Made by a program: the position numbers and the translations under genes
Part shown: positions 39,933-48,831 of the stretch, in pieces
Position numbering within the stretch: position 1 is the first letter of the stretch
Layout of the letters: each line of letters opens with the position of its first letter
The notes under the pieces: generated by a model
Database searches by the model: none
What the model was told of the DNA's origin: nothing
Seen by the model: the letters and a program-made list of their open reading frames with translations, nothing else
Assembly: GCF_017876655.1 (NCBI RefSeq)
Contig: NZ_JAGIOK010000001.1
Span: forward strand, 3,076,933-3,140,932
Direction of reading: 5' to 3'
Origin: Microbacterium imperiale
GTDB taxonomy: Bacteria > Actinomycetota > Actinomycetes > Actinomycetales > Microbacteriaceae
Length of the DNA: 64,000 bases

Positions 39933-41291
39933 ATGACTCCAGAGCAGATCAACGAACTGACCATCGTCGTCGACGGCATCGCCGGACCGCTGTCGCGCGG
40001 TGATCTGCCGTCCGCCGCCGCCGCTCTCGCCCAGGTCGAGCCCGAGCGGCTGGCCGACGTGCTCGAGCGCCTCGACGGGCGACGTCGCGCTGTCGCCTAC
40101 CGGCTGCTGCCGAAGGACCACGCGCTGCGGGTCTTCGAAGAGCTGTCGCCGAACATGCAGGGCGAGCTCATCGGCGACCTGCGGGACGCCGAAGTGGCGC
40201 AGATCTTCACCGACCTCGACCCGGACGACCGGGTCTGGCTCGTCGACGAGCTTCCGGCCTCACTGGCCTCGCGTCTGCTGCGGGGACTGCCGCCGCGCGA
40301 GCGCGACCTCACCGCTGCCGTGCTCGGCTACCGCCGCGGCTCGATCGGCCGCCGGATGAGCCCGGAGTTCGTGTCGGTTCCCGTCGGCAGCACCGTCGCC
40401 GAGGCGCTCACGCGTGTGCGCGCGCGCCTGCACGACGCCGAGACGGTGTACACCCTGCCGGTGGTCGACGCGGGCCGCCGCGTCGTCGGCGTGGTCAGCC
40501 TGCGCGACCTTCTCGCCGCGTCGCCCGCCGACGCCGTGCGCGACACGATGCAGCCGGCGCAGACCGCGGGGGTGGACGACGACGCCGAGAACGCCGCGCG
40601 CCGCTGCACCGAGCGCGGCCTGCTCGCCCTGCCCATCGTCGACAGCGAGGAGCGGCTCGTCGGCATCCTCACGGTCGACGACGCGGCCCGCATCCTCGAG
40701 CACGAGGAGAGCGAGGATGCGGCACGCCAGGGCGGCGCGGAGCCTCTGCGCCGGCCTTACCTCTCGACGCCGATCCTCCAGATCGTGCGGTCGCGCGTGG
40801 TCTGGCTGCTCGTACTGGCCGTCGGGGCGACGCTCACGGTGCAGGTGCTGTCTGCGTTCGAGGCGACCCTCGAGCAGATCACGGTGCTCGCCCTGTTCGT
40901 GCCCCTGCTGATCGGGACCGGCGGCAACACCGGCAATCAGGCGGCCACGACCGTCACGCGCGCACTGGCGCTCGGCGACGTCCGGCCCCGCGACGTCATC
41001 CGGGTGCTGACCCGCGAAGTGCGCGTGGGGTTCTTCCTCGGCGCGATCCTCGGCGTCGTCGGCTTCGGCGTGACCGCGCTCGTGTACGACCCGCTCATCG
41101 GCCTCGTGATCGGGACGACCCTCATCGCCGTGTGCACCATGGCCGCCACGGTGGGCGGCGTCATGCCTCTGCTCGCGCGAGCGATCCGGGTCGACCCCGC
41201 CGTGTTCTCGAATCCGTTCATCACGACCTTCGTCGACGCGAGCGGCCTGGTGCTGTACTTCCTCATCGCCCGCGCCATCCTGCAGATCTGA
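39933..41291 (+). CDS. mgtE: Magnesium transporter MgtE
   Basis: 452 residues, ATG start with GTGAGGAGAG upstream. Residues 1-130 are the MgtE N domain of helical repeats (PERLADVLERLDGRRRAVAYRLLPKDHALRVFEEL). Two CBS domains follow (about 135-255). The plug helix and five membrane helices end the protein, with FVPLLIGTGGNTGNQAATTVTRALALGDV as the ion-path motif. The N and CBS domains sense cytoplasmic magnesium and close the channel. Expression may in addition be set by the structured leader. Confidence 0.95.
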   Translation: MTPEQINELTIVVDGIAGPLSRGDLPSAAAALAQVEPERLADVLERLDGRRRAVAYRLLPKDHALRVFEELSPNMQGELIGDLRDAEVAQIFTDLDPDDRVWLVDELPASLASRLLRGLPPRERDLTAAVLGYRRGSIGRRMSPEFVSVPVGSTVAEALTRVRARLHDAETVYTLPVVDAGRRVVGVVSLRDLLAASPADAVRDTMQPAQTAGVDDDAENAARRCTERGLLALPIVDSEERLVGILTVDDAARILEHEESEDAARQGGAEPLRRPYLSTPILQIVRSRVVWLLVLAVGATLTVQVLSAFEATLEQITVLALFVPLLIGTGGNTGNQAATTVTRALALGDVRPRDVIRVLTREVRVGFFLGAILGVVGFGVTALVYDPLIGLVIGTTLIAVCTMAATVGGVMPLLARAIRVDPAVFSNPFITTFVDASGLVLYFLIARAILQI

Positions 41292-41314
41292 CCGGATGTC
41301 GCCGGGGCCGGATG

Positions 41315-41359
41315 CCGGGTTGCACGGGATCGGTCTCGGCGCGATCCCGTGCAACCCGG
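41315..41359. terminator. Perfect 18-bp hairpin between mgtE and dehydrogenase
   Basis: CCGGGTTGCACGGGATCG (41315-41332) and CGATCCCGTGCAACCCGG (41342-41359) are exact reverse complements with a nine-base loop. It sits between two convergent stops and can serve both. The arms are longer than needed for a terminator. Confidence 0.8.
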
Positions 41360-41376
41360 TCTCGGCCGGGCCGACG

Positions 41377-42447
41377 TCAGACCAGGGCCGACCGGGCCGC
41401 GCCCGCGGCCAGACGCTCCGCGGCGAGCGACTCCGCCGCCGCGAGGGGCGTCACGGCGCGGGCATCGGCCTCGTCGAAGATGCGGCGCAGGACGTCGCCG
41501 ATGCCCTCGACGCGCGCCATGATCTCGGCGCGGGCGCGCTGCTTCGCCGCGAGATCGAGGTAGATCACGCCGCCGGCGTTCACGACGAAGTCGGGGGCGT
41601 ACAGGATGCCGCGGGCCGCGAGCCGGTCGGCGCCCGCACGGTGCGCGAGCGGGTTGTTCGCCGGACCGCACACCGCCCGCGCGTCCAGCGCGTCGATGAC
41701 CTCGTCGGTCAGCACGCCGCCGATACCGGCCGGGACGAACACGTCCGCCGTCGCGAGGTGCGCCTCGGCGGGTTCGACCCACGCGGCGCCCAGGTCGGCC
41801 GCAAGCTCCTTCTTCGCCGGGTTGACGTCGGTCACCGTCAACACGGCACCCTCGGCCGCCAGCTGCAGAGCGAGCCGGCTGCCGACCTGGCCGAGGCCCG
41901 CGACGGTGATCCGGCGCCCCGCGACATCTGCGGTGCCGACCGCACGCTCGAGCGTCGCCGTCAACGACGCGTAGACGCCGATGCTCGTCGGCCCGGCCGG
42001 CTCCCCCGAGCCGCCGACCCGGTCGGGCAGTCCCACCACGTGGTCGGTGCGCTCGCTGACGACGAGCATGTCGTCGGTCGTCGAGCCGACATCCTCGGCC
42101 GTCCGGTACAGCCCCCCGAACGACTCGACGGCATCACCGAGGTCGAGGAACGCGGCACGCCGGCGCTCCGTGTCGAGCACCGTGCCGGGCGGCAGACCGA
42201 TGACGGCCTTGCCGCCACCGGCATCCAGGCCCGCGGCGGCGTTCTTCAGCGTCATCGCGGCTGACAGGCGCAGCGCGTCACCGAGCGCATCGCTCCAGTG
42301 CGGGTAGTTCCACATGCGGGCACCGCCCAGGGCGGGGCCGAGCACGGAGGAGTGCAGCGCGGCGGCGATGAAGAGGCCGCTGCGCCGCCCCGTGATCACC
42401 TCCACGCGCTCGTGCGTGAAATCGGGAAGGGGCAGGGCGTGGGTCAT
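41377..42447 (-). CDS. Leu/Val/Phe dehydrogenase family amino-acid dehydrogenase
   Basis: 356 residues from the ATG at 42447. The Glu/Leu/Phe/Val dehydrogenase family motifs are clear: GPALGGARMWNYPHWSDALGDALRLSAAMTLKNAAAGLDAGGGKAVI (both catalytic lysines), TAEDVGS, then NAD site VAGLGQVGSRLA and PAGIGGVLTD, GPANNPLA, PDFVVNAGGVI. It reversibly deaminates branched-chain or aromatic amino acids with NAD. The exact substrate cannot be read by eye. Confidence 0.9.
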   Translation of the reverse strand: MTHALPLPDFTHERVEVITGRRSGLFIAAALHSSVLGPALGGARMWNYPHWSDALGDALRLSAAMTLKNAAAGLDAGGGKAVIGLPPGTVLDTERRRAAFLDLGDAVESFGGLYRTAEDVGSTTDDMLVVSERTDHVVGLPDRVGGSGEPAGPTSIGVYASLTATLERAVGTADVAGRRITVAGLGQVGSRLALQLAAEGAVLTVTDVNPAKKELAADLGAAWVEPAEAHLATADVFVPAGIGGVLTDEVIDALDARAVCGPANNPLAHRAGADRLAARGILYAPDFVVNAGGVIYLDLAAKQRARAEIMARVEGIGDVLRRIFDEADARAVTPLAAAESLAAERLAAGAARSALV

Positions 42448-42542
42448 CGCGATCCTCTTTCGGCGGAGCCTTGTGGGCTCGTGCTCTGTGATGCCGCGGC
42501 GTTGCGGCATCCTGCCCATTCTGCCCCTTCTAGAGTGGCGAT

Positions 42543-43019
42543 GTGAGTACTGATCTGCCCTCTCGCAGCCTGATCGTCCGCGACGCGCTGCGTGACGCGG
42601 GCGTTGCGGGCGAGATCGTGGTGCTGCCGGATGCCGCCTCGACCGCGGCACTCGCGGCGGCGGCTCTCGGCGTCGAGGTCGGCGCCATCGCCAACAGCCT
42701 GGTGTTCTGGTCGGACGGCGAGCCGTTGCTGGTGATGACCAGCGGGGCGCACCGCGTCGACACCGTCCGTCTCGCCGAGCGTCTCGTTCGCGGCGAGATC
42801 CGGCGCGCCAGCGTCGATCAGGTGCGCACCGCGACCGGCCAGGCGATCGGTGGGGTCGCGCCGACCGGGCATCCGGCCCCGCTGACGACCGTCGTCGACG
42901 AGGACCTCGCGCGGTACGCGCGCATCTGGGCCGCGGGCGGCACGCCCCACACGGTGTTCCCGCTGACCTTCGACGAGCTCGTCCGGCTCACCGGCGGTAC
43001 GGTCCTCGCAGTCGTCTGA
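42543..43019 (+). CDS. YbaK/EbsC family aminoacyl-tRNA deacylase
   Basis: 158 residues, GTG start. YbaK-type pattern: TAALAAAALGVEVGAIANSLVFWSDGEPLLVMTSGAHRVDTVRLAERL, the conserved Lys replaced by other residues in this branch, VRTATGQAIGGVAPTGHPAPLTTVVDEDLARYARIWAAGGTPHTVFPLTFDEL. The GGVxPxGH loop is the hallmark. Members hydrolyse mischarged tRNAs. The gene is divergent from the dehydrogenase. Confidence 0.87.
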   Translation: MSTDLPSRSLIVRDALRDAGVAGEIVVLPDAASTAALAAAALGVEVGAIANSLVFWSDGEPLLVMTSGAHRVDTVRLAERLVRGEIRRASVDQVRTATGQAIGGVAPTGHPAPLTTVVDEDLARYARIWAAGGTPHTVFPLTFDELVRLTGGTVLAVV

Positions 43020-43027
43020 CCGAGGCG

Positions 43028-43501
43028 TCAGGCCTTCGGGCTGTCGAAGCTCCAGTCGTCCGGGTCGATCGCCGTGGCGACATCCCAGTCGTCGGTCGAC
43101 CACGTGAACGTCGCGACGGCGCACGTGGGCATGTGGGCGATGCCACCGCCCGACAGGCGCTCGGCGAGCACCGTCATCCCCGGGTCGTGCGCGACGATCA
43201 GCACGGACGAGACTCCGGAGCCGGAAGCCGCGTCCAGCAGCACGCGGGCGCTCGCGCCGTACAGCTCGTCGCGCAGCTCGGGTTCGCGTCCCAGAGCGGC
43301 GCCGAACGCGGCGGCCGTCGTCCGCGCGCGCAGGGCCGTCGAGGCGAGCAGTCGCTCGACCGGGGTCCCCGAAGCCGCGAGGCGCCGGGCCATCGCCGGC
43401 GCGTCGCGCTGTCCGCGTTCGTTGAGCGGACGATCGTGGTCGTCGAGGCCGGGGGAGCCCCAGTCGCTCTTGGCATGGCGCACGAGGGTGAGGGTCGTCA
43501 T
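43028..43501 (-). CDS. SixA-type histidine phosphatase
   Basis: 157 residues from the ATG at 43501. The branch-2 histidine phosphatase motif LVRHAKSDWGSPGLDDHDRPLNERGQRDA (RHG type) and the second His in IVAHDPGMT are present, with STALRARTTAAAF. SixA acts on phospho-His proteins. It lies four bases after the DUF445 gene, so the two form an operon, and it converges with ybaK over eight bases. Confidence 0.9.
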   Translation of the reverse strand: MTTLTLVRHAKSDWGSPGLDDHDRPLNERGQRDAPAMARRLAASGTPVERLLASTALRARTTAAAFGAALGREPELRDELYGASARVLLDAASGSGVSSVLIVAHDPGMTVLAERLSGGGIAHMPTCAVATFTWSTDDWDVATAIDPDDWSFDSPKA

Positions 43502-43505
43502 CTGC

Positions 43506-44786
43506 TCATCCTCCCGCGCCGAAGACGGCATGCGCGATCGTGTAGATCACGAGGCCCGCGAGCGAGCCGACGATCGTGCCGTTGAGGCGGATGTACTGCA
43601 GGTCGCGGCCGACCATGAGCTCGATCTTCTCGGTGGTCTCCTGGGCGTCCCAGCGCTCGACCGTGTCGGTGATGATCGAGGCGATGTCGGCCCGGTGCCG
43701 GTCGACGAGCGTCGCCGCGGCATCGGTGACCCGCGCGTCGATGCGCTGCTGCAGCGCCGGCTCGGTCGCCAGGCGGTCGCCGATCTCGGCCAGGGCGGCG
43801 GTGATGCGACGGCGCAAGGGGCTGTCGGCATCGCCCAGCGAGCGGACGAGTCCCGCCTTCGCCGTGCCCCACGCCTCAGCCGCGAGGGCGCGCACCCGCG
43901 GGCTGTCGAAGACCGCCGCCTTGGCCGCCTCGAGCCGCGCCGCCGTCTCGGTCTCGCCCTGCAGGTCTGCAGCGACCCGCGTGAGGTACCCGTCGATGGC
44001 GCGCCGGGCGGGATGCTCGGTGTCTGAGCGCACGGCGGCGACGAAGGCGAGAGCCTCACGGTAGACGGTGTCGTCGACCAGGCGCGTCGCCACCGACGGC
44101 ACCCACGAGGGCAGCCGGCGCGAGACCAGCCCGGTGAAGACCGAGCGATTCGCGACGAGCCACGTCTCGATGCTGTCGACGGCGAGGTCGACCGCGCCGC
44201 GATGCGCGCCGGTGTCGACGACACGGTCGAGCCAGCCGCCGATCGAAGGCCCCCACGAGGGGGCGAGCAGGTGGTCGCGCGCCAGATCCTCGAGCAGATC
44301 CTGCACCTCGTCGTCGCTCAGCGCCGTCAGGATGCCGGATGCCGCAGCGGAAGCCTCGGCCGCGACGCGTTCGGCGTTCTCGGAACGCCGCAGCCAGCTG
44401 CCGAGCCGGGCCGCGACGCCGATCGACTCGAGCTTCTCGCGGATCACGCCGGCTTCGAGGAAGTTCGTCTCGACGAACTCGCCCAGCGTGCGGCCGATCT
44501 CGTCCTTGCGCCTCGGGATGATCGCGGTGTGCGGGATCGGGATGCCCAGCGGATGCCGGAACAGCGCCGTCACCGCGAACCAGTCGGCGAGGGCTCCGAC
44601 CATGCCGCCCTCGGCGGCGGCGCGGACATAACCGAACGCCGGAATCGTCTGCTGCAGCGGGAAGGAGACCGCGAAGACGACGGCCATGAACAGCAACGCG
44701 CCGAGGGCGACGGCCTTCATCCGGCGCAGGCCCTGTCGGCGGACCTGGTCCGCGGGGGAGAGCAGCGTTATCGGCGTACGTGCCAT
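43506..44786 (-). CDS. DUF445 family membrane-anchored protein
   Basis: 426 residues, ATG start. An N-terminal helix (KAVALGALLFMAVVFAVSF) precedes the DUF445 core YVRAAAEGGMVGALADWFAVTALFRHPLGIPIPHTAIIPRRKDEIGRTLGEFVETNFL. A long helical cytoplasmic region and a C-terminal membrane helix (GTIVGSLAGLVIYTIAHAVF) follow. The family has no assigned biochemical role. It heads an operon with the SixA-type gene. Confidence 0.87.
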   Translation of the reverse strand: MARTPITLLSPADQVRRQGLRRMKAVALGALLFMAVVFAVSFPLQQTIPAFGYVRAAAEGGMVGALADWFAVTALFRHPLGIPIPHTAIIPRRKDEIGRTLGEFVETNFLEAGVIREKLESIGVAARLGSWLRRSENAERVAAEASAAASGILTALSDDEVQDLLEDLARDHLLAPSWGPSIGGWLDRVVDTGAHRGAVDLAVDSIETWLVANRSVFTGLVSRRLPSWVPSVATRLVDDTVYREALAFVAAVRSDTEHPARRAIDGYLTRVAADLQGETETAARLEAAKAAVFDSPRVRALAAEAWGTAKAGLVRSLGDADSPLRRRITAALAEIGDRLATEPALQQRIDARVTDAAATLVDRHRADIASIITDTVERWDAQETTEKIELMVGRDLQYIRLNGTIVGSLAGLVIYTIAHAVFGAGG

Positions 44787-44837
44787 CCGGTCATCCTCCC
44801 ACGCGGGTCCGCAGCCGGGGCCGGATGCGGCGCGGGG

Positions 44838-46010
44838 TCAGGCGGGATCGACCGGACCGAGCCAGGCGGCCGCGACCGTGCTGTGCGCCGACTCCGGGTC
44901 GGACGGGTGGAACTGCCCCGCCAGCACGTCGCGGTACAGGCGGCTCAGCTCCGACCGCGTGAAGTACGACGAGCCGCCTGCGACGAGCATCGCTTCGTCG
45001 ACGACGCGCTTGGCCGAGGTCACGGCGCGGTGCTTGAGCCCGCTCAGCTTGGCGAACCACAGCGCCCCGTGGTCGGCACGCTCGTCGATGGCGCGCGCGA
45101 TGACCTCGAGCTGCGGCAGCATCCCGTCGTAGGCCAAAGCCATCTCGGCGATGCGCCACCGGATGTCGGGGTCCTGGCTGTAGGTGCGCCCGGTCTTCTT
45201 CGAGGTGCGCGCGTGCGCCGTCTCGACGGCGACGTCGAGCGCCCGACGGGCGATGCCGGTGTACACCGAGGCCAGCAGCAGCTCGAACACCGAGAAGATG
45301 CCGAAGACCAGCGGGTCGGGGTTCGGGCCGGGGGCCAAGCGGCGCACGACGCGGTTCGCGGGGGCGAGGGCATCGTGCAGCTCGGTCGTGCGGGACTGCG
45401 TGCCCCGCATGCCGAGGGTGTCCCAGTCGTCGCGGGTGCGGACGGCGTCGGTGCGCGGCACGAAGCCGAACACGAGTCGCGGGGCGTCCTCGCTCGTCGT
45501 GTCGAGCCCGTGCAGCCCGAGCTGATCCCACACGGGGGCGAGCGAGGTGAAGATCTTCGTGCCGGTGAAGGCGTAGCCGCCGTCCGGCTGCGGAGTGGCC
45601 GCGGTGTCGCTGCCGAACAGGACGAGGTCGTTGCCGGCCTCGCTGATGCCGAAGGCGAAGACCTCTCCGGCCGCCGCGCCCTCCTGGACGAAACGCAGGG
45701 CGTCGTCGCCGCGATCGGCGAGCACCTTCGCCACGCCCGTCCAGACGAGGTGCATGTTGATCGCCAGGGCAGTGGCCGGAGCGGCGCCGGCGAGGCGCTG
45801 CTGCAGGACGGAGGCCTCGGCCAGCGACAGGCCGGCCCCGCCGAGGTCGCGGGGGACGAGGATCGCGAGGTACCCGGCGGCGCGCAGCTCCGCGAGGTCG
45901 TCGTCCGGGAACACGTTGCCCGCGTCGACGGCCGCCGCCCGGCCGCGGATGCGCTCGAGGAGGTCGTCGGAGAGGTATCGGGCCGGGTCGAAGTCGCTCA
46001 CGGCATCCAT
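44838..46010 (-). CDS. Acyl-CoA dehydrogenase family protein (DszC-like branch)
   Basis: 390 residues, ATG start. The fold is followed through AELRAAGYLAILVPRDLGGAGLSLAEASVLQQRLAGAAPATALAINMHL, FAFGISEAGND, YAFTGTKIFTSLAPVWDQL, DDWDTLGMRGTQSRTTELHDALAP and the C-terminal AKRVVDEAMLVAGGSSYFTRSELSRLYRDVLAGQFHPSDPESAHS. The last segment is closer to the DszC-like flavin monooxygenase branch than to classical fatty-acid dehydrogenases. The substrate is unknown. It is a single gene, divergent from the next. Confidence 0.85.
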   Translation of the reverse strand: MDAVSDFDPARYLSDDLLERIRGRAAAVDAGNVFPDDDLAELRAAGYLAILVPRDLGGAGLSLAEASVLQQRLAGAAPATALAINMHLVWTGVAKVLADRGDDALRFVQEGAAAGEVFAFGISEAGNDLVLFGSDTAATPQPDGGYAFTGTKIFTSLAPVWDQLGLHGLDTTSEDAPRLVFGFVPRTDAVRTRDDWDTLGMRGTQSRTTELHDALAPANRVVRRLAPGPNPDPLVFGIFSVFELLLASVYTGIARRALDVAVETAHARTSKKTGRTYSQDPDIRWRIAEMALAYDGMLPQLEVIARAIDERADHGALWFAKLSGLKHRAVTSAKRVVDEAMLVAGGSSYFTRSELSRLYRDVLAGQFHPSDPESAHSTVAAAWLGPVDPA

Positions 46011-46042
46011 TCTCCTCCCGCGTCTGGCCGGGGGTGTTGCCG

Positions 46043-46118
46043 CAACTCCTCAGATCCGGAGGGTTGGGGGTCCTGGGGGAGCCGGAGAGCCGGAGGAGAT
46101 GCCGAATCTGAGGAGTTG
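46043..46118. repeat. 13-bp inverted repeat in a divergent intergenic gap
   Basis: CAACTCCTCAGAT (46043-46055) and ATCTGAGGAGTTG (46106-46118) are exact reverse complements, 50 bases apart. The inner part is itself G/A-rich with several GGAG repeats. It lies between two genes that point away from each other, so it is not an ordinary terminator. Confidence 0.75.
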
Positions 46119-46154
46119 GGGCGACCGGCTGGCGAGCCGCGGCAGGATGGGGGC

Positions 46155-46562
46155 ATGATCTCGACCGACGCAGCCCTCGCCCTGCGGGAAGCCGGACTGG
46201 TCTGGCGGCCGGCCTCCGGCGACCGCTTCCAGCTGAACGAACCGGAGTTCGAGGCCGACGTCTTCACCGTCAGCGAGATGACGATCGAGCCGCGGCGCTA
46301 CCCGACCGGGACCATCCTCGCGTTCAACGGGACCACGGAGTGGGCGCTGGATTCCGTCGCGCTGGACGAAGCCCTCTGGCTGCCGCGCGAGGACCAGCTG
46401 CGCGAGATGCTGCGTGGAGCGTTCCGCAGCCTCAGCCGCCTCGCCGACACGCACCGCGTGGAGATCGAGCTCGCCGGCGAGGTGCTGTCGTTCGACCACC
46501 CGCTGCCCGAGGACGCGTACGCGGCGGCGGTGCTCGCGATGCTCCGCCGCGTCACCGACTGA
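46155..46562 (+). CDS. Conserved hypothetical protein
   Basis: 135 residues, ATG start. Blocks such as ALALREAGLVWRPASGDRFQL, VFTVSEMTIEPRRYPTGTILAFNGTTEWALDSVALDEALWLPREDQLREML and the final FDHPLPEDAYAAAVLAMLRRV resemble a small actinobacterial protein family of unknown role that I recall as sometimes mislabelled as pilus assembly CpaE. It is soluble, with no membrane helix. It converges with the MFS gene. Confidence 0.75.
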   Translation: MISTDAALALREAGLVWRPASGDRFQLNEPEFEADVFTVSEMTIEPRRYPTGTILAFNGTTEWALDSVALDEALWLPREDQLREMLRGAFRSLSRLADTHRVEIELAGEVLSFDHPLPEDAYAAAVLAMLRRVTD

Positions 46563-46578
46563 CCGCTCGCGATCGGGC

Positions 46579-47784
46579 TCAGGTGATGGTGTGCACCGGC
46601 TCGGTGTCGGGAATCGGCGACGAGTCGCGCCCGCGCAGGTCGGGGAACCACTTCACGCAGGCTGCCGCGACGATCAGACCCGCGGCGGCGAACAGTGTCG
46701 CGGCGATGTACGCCCCCTGCGGTCCCACGCCGTCGATGAGGAAGCCTGCGACAGCCGATCCCGCCGCTGCCCCGATGAGCTGCCCGGTGCCGATCCAGCC
46801 GTAGGCCTCGGCGGTCTCGCTGAACTTCACGCTCGCGGAGGTGATGGCGAACATGACCGCCAGCGCCGGGGCGATGCCGATGCCCGCGACGAGCAGCGAG
46901 CCGCCGAGCCACCAGGCGTTGAGCGAGAAGATGGTCGCCGCCAGTCCGACGGTGACGATGAGGAAGCGGCGCGCCATGGCCCAGCGCCCGATCGGGATGT
47001 GGCCGAACGACAGGCCGCCCGCCAGGCTGCCGACGGCGAAGACGGCGAGCACGATGCCGGATTCGAGGCCGCCGTGGCCGAACGAAGCGACGACGCCGGC
47101 CTCGACCGCCGAGCACGCCCCGATGAGGAGGAAGCCCGTCGCCGTCGCCAGCGCCACCGGCGGCTTGAGGAGCACGCGGCCGAGGCTCCGCCGGCTGCGG
47201 GGGATGCGCACGCGGCCGAGTTCGGGCGAGGCGATGAACCACGCGCCGCCGCCGATGAGGATCACGACGATGAGGAGGAGCCCCGGCACCGTTCCGGCCT
47301 GCAGCGCCACGAAGGTGATGAGCACGGGGGCGATGATCCAGATGATCTCCTGCAGCGACGCGTCGAGCGAGAACAGCGGGGTGAGCTGACGCGAGGTCAC
47401 CATCTTGGGGTAGATGGTGCGCACGGCCGACTGCACCGGCGGCGTCGAGAGTCCGGCGACGAGCCCGAGCATCATGTAGACGGGCAGCGGCACCTCGAGG
47501 AGGGCGAGCAGCGCGATCGCGGCGGCGCACACCGCGAGCGTCAGGGTCAGCACGCGGCGCATGCCCCAGACGCCCATCCAACGACTCGTCACCGGTCCGG
47601 CGATCGCCTGTCCGACTGAAGTGGCCGCCAGGACCAGACCGGCAGCCCCGTAGGAACCGGTCACGTGCTCGATGTGGAGCAGGATGGCGAGACTCGTCAT
47701 CCCGTTCGGAAAGCGCGCGGTCAACTGTGCGGCGATGATGCGCGCAACACCGGGTGTGCGCAGCAGTTCTCCGTATCCCGCCAC
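46579..47784 (-). CDS. MFS transporter
   Basis: 401 residues, ATG start. Twelve membrane segments are visible with short charged loops; the motif A region between helices 2 and 3 is GPVTSRWMGVWGMRRVL. The cytoplasmic loop between the halves is SPELGRVRIPRSRRSLGRVLLKPP. The carrier resembles small MFS exporters of unknown substrate. The C-terminal tail is short and polar. It is divergent from the nrd operon. Confidence 0.87.
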   Translation of the reverse strand: MAGYGELLRTPGVARIIAAQLTARFPNGMTSLAILLHIEHVTGSYGAAGLVLAATSVGQAIAGPVTSRWMGVWGMRRVLTLTLAVCAAAIALLALLEVPLPVYMMLGLVAGLSTPPVQSAVRTIYPKMVTSRQLTPLFSLDASLQEIIWIIAPVLITFVALQAGTVPGLLLIVVILIGGGAWFIASPELGRVRIPRSRRSLGRVLLKPPVALATATGFLLIGACSAVEAGVVASFGHGGLESGIVLAVFAVGSLAGGLSFGHIPIGRWAMARRFLIVTVGLAATIFSLNAWWLGGSLLVAGIGIAPALAVMFAITSASVKFSETAEAYGWIGTGQLIGAAAGSAVAGFLIDGVGPQGAYIAATLFAAAGLIVAAACVKWFPDLRGRDSSPIPDTEPVHTIT

Positions 47785-48034
47785 CCCTCAACGGTATCGA
47801 CTTCGGGAGGCCTCCGGCGACACGCCGCGACACGCCGGAAGCGCCCGATCCGTCGTAATCGGATGTCTGTGGGCGCGGCTACCGTCCGAGCTGTGGACAG
47901 TCGCTCCGGCAGCGAGCGGAAACCGCGGAATCACGCCTCCGAAGGGCTGTCGAAGCGGGCCGCGAACTGTGGATGAAACCGTGGACAAGTTGTGTTGTAC
48001 CTGGGGAGAGCGGTGCAAAACTACAGACTTGTAA
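47785..48034. promoter_or_regulatory. DnaA-box-like cluster upstream of nrdHIEF
   Basis: Between the MFS start and nrdH there is a 359-base gap without a gene. In it are TGTGGACAG (47892-47900), TGTGGATGA (47968-47976) and CGTGGACAA (47980-47988). Each is one or two bases from the actinobacterial DnaA box TGTGGACAA (reverse TTGTCCACA), and the last two are 12 bases apart. The rest of this stretch shows nothing else I can name. Confidence 0.4.
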
Positions 48035-48082
48035 CTACTACCCCTTGTGGTGCCCCCCGATGTCGGCACCCATATGTAGTAT
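48035..48082 (+). promoter_or_regulatory. Candidate tandem NrdR boxes of the nrdHIEF promoter
   Basis: CACCCATATGTAGTAT at 48067-48082 fits the NrdR consensus (core CwATATaTwG) at 10 of 16 positions. CTACTACCCCTTGTGG at 48035-48050 fits at 9 of 16. Their starts are 32 bases apart, three helical turns, the spacing usual for paired NrdR sites. They lie 62-109 bases before the nrdH ATG. Confidence 0.5.
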
Positions 48083-48143
48083 TGAGGTCCCGGCGAGATC
48101 ACAGCCGGAGATGCGTAAGAAGCGAAGGGAAACCACACTCGAC

Positions 48144-48377
48144 ATGGCGATCACGGTCTACACCAAGCCCTCCTGCGTGCAGTGCAACGCGACGTACCGT
48201 GCGCTGGACTCGAAAGGCATCGAATACGACGTCCTCGACCTCTCCGAGGACCCGGCGGCGCTCGAGCGCGTGAAGTCGCTCGGCTACCTGCAGGCTCCCG
48301 TCGTCATCACCGACGAGGACCACTGGTCGGGCTTCCGCCCCGACAAGATCGACGAGCTGGCCGCTCGCTTCGCCTGA
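48144..48377 (+). CDS. nrdH: Glutaredoxin-like NrdH
   Basis: 77 residues from the ATG at 48144. The active site CVQC is in [34 protein letters not shown], and the later [23 protein letters not shown] is the NrdH-type C-terminus. It is the electron donor of class Ib ribonucleotide reductase. First gene of nrdHIEF; nrdI starts four bases after its stop. Confidence 0.96.
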   Translation: MAITVYTKPSCVQCNATYRALDSKGIEYDVLDLSEDPAALERVKSLGYLQAPVVITDEDHWSGFRPDKIDELAARFA

Positions 48378-48381
48378 CCTC

Positions 48382-48831
48382 ATGAGCACGGCGGTCGCGA
48401 CGCGGGCGCCTCTGCTCGTGTACTTCTCGAGCGTCTCGGGCAACACCGCGCGATTCATCGAAAAGCTCGGACTGCCCGCGCTCCGCATCCCCCTTCACTC
48501 CTCACCGACGCCCTTCGTCATCACCGAGCCCTTCGTGCTCGTGACCCCCACCTACGGCGGGGGACAGGGGCTTGGTGAGGAGAAGGGTGCGGTGCCCAAG
48601 CAGGTCGTTCGCTTCCTGAACGACGTGCGCAACCGCACCCTGCTGCGTGGGGTCATCTCCACCGGCAACACGAATTTCGGCGAGTCGTACTGCCTCGCCG
48701 GCGACATCATCAGTCGCAAGTGCTCCGTGCCGCACTTGGACAGGGTGGAACTTTTCGGCACGCCCGAAGACGTCGAGCGCGTGAGCGCAGGATTGGAACG
48801 ATGGTGGAATCAGCACTGGAAACAGCCTTGA
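48382..48831 (+). CDS. nrdI: Flavodoxin-like NrdI
   Basis: 149 residues, ATG start. FMN-binding loops are seen in [26 protein letters not shown] and [19 protein letters not shown]. NrdI supplies oxidant for assembly of the di-manganese tyrosyl-radical cofactor of NrdF. It overlaps the nrdE start by 31 bases. Confidence 0.96.
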   Translation: MSTAVATRAPLLVYFSSVSGNTARFIEKLGLPALRIPLHSSPTPFVITEPFVLVTPTYGGGQGLGEEKGAVPKQVVRFLNDVRNRTLLRGVISTGNTNFGESYCLAGDIISRKCSVPHLDRVELFGTPEDVERVSAGLERWWNQHWKQP

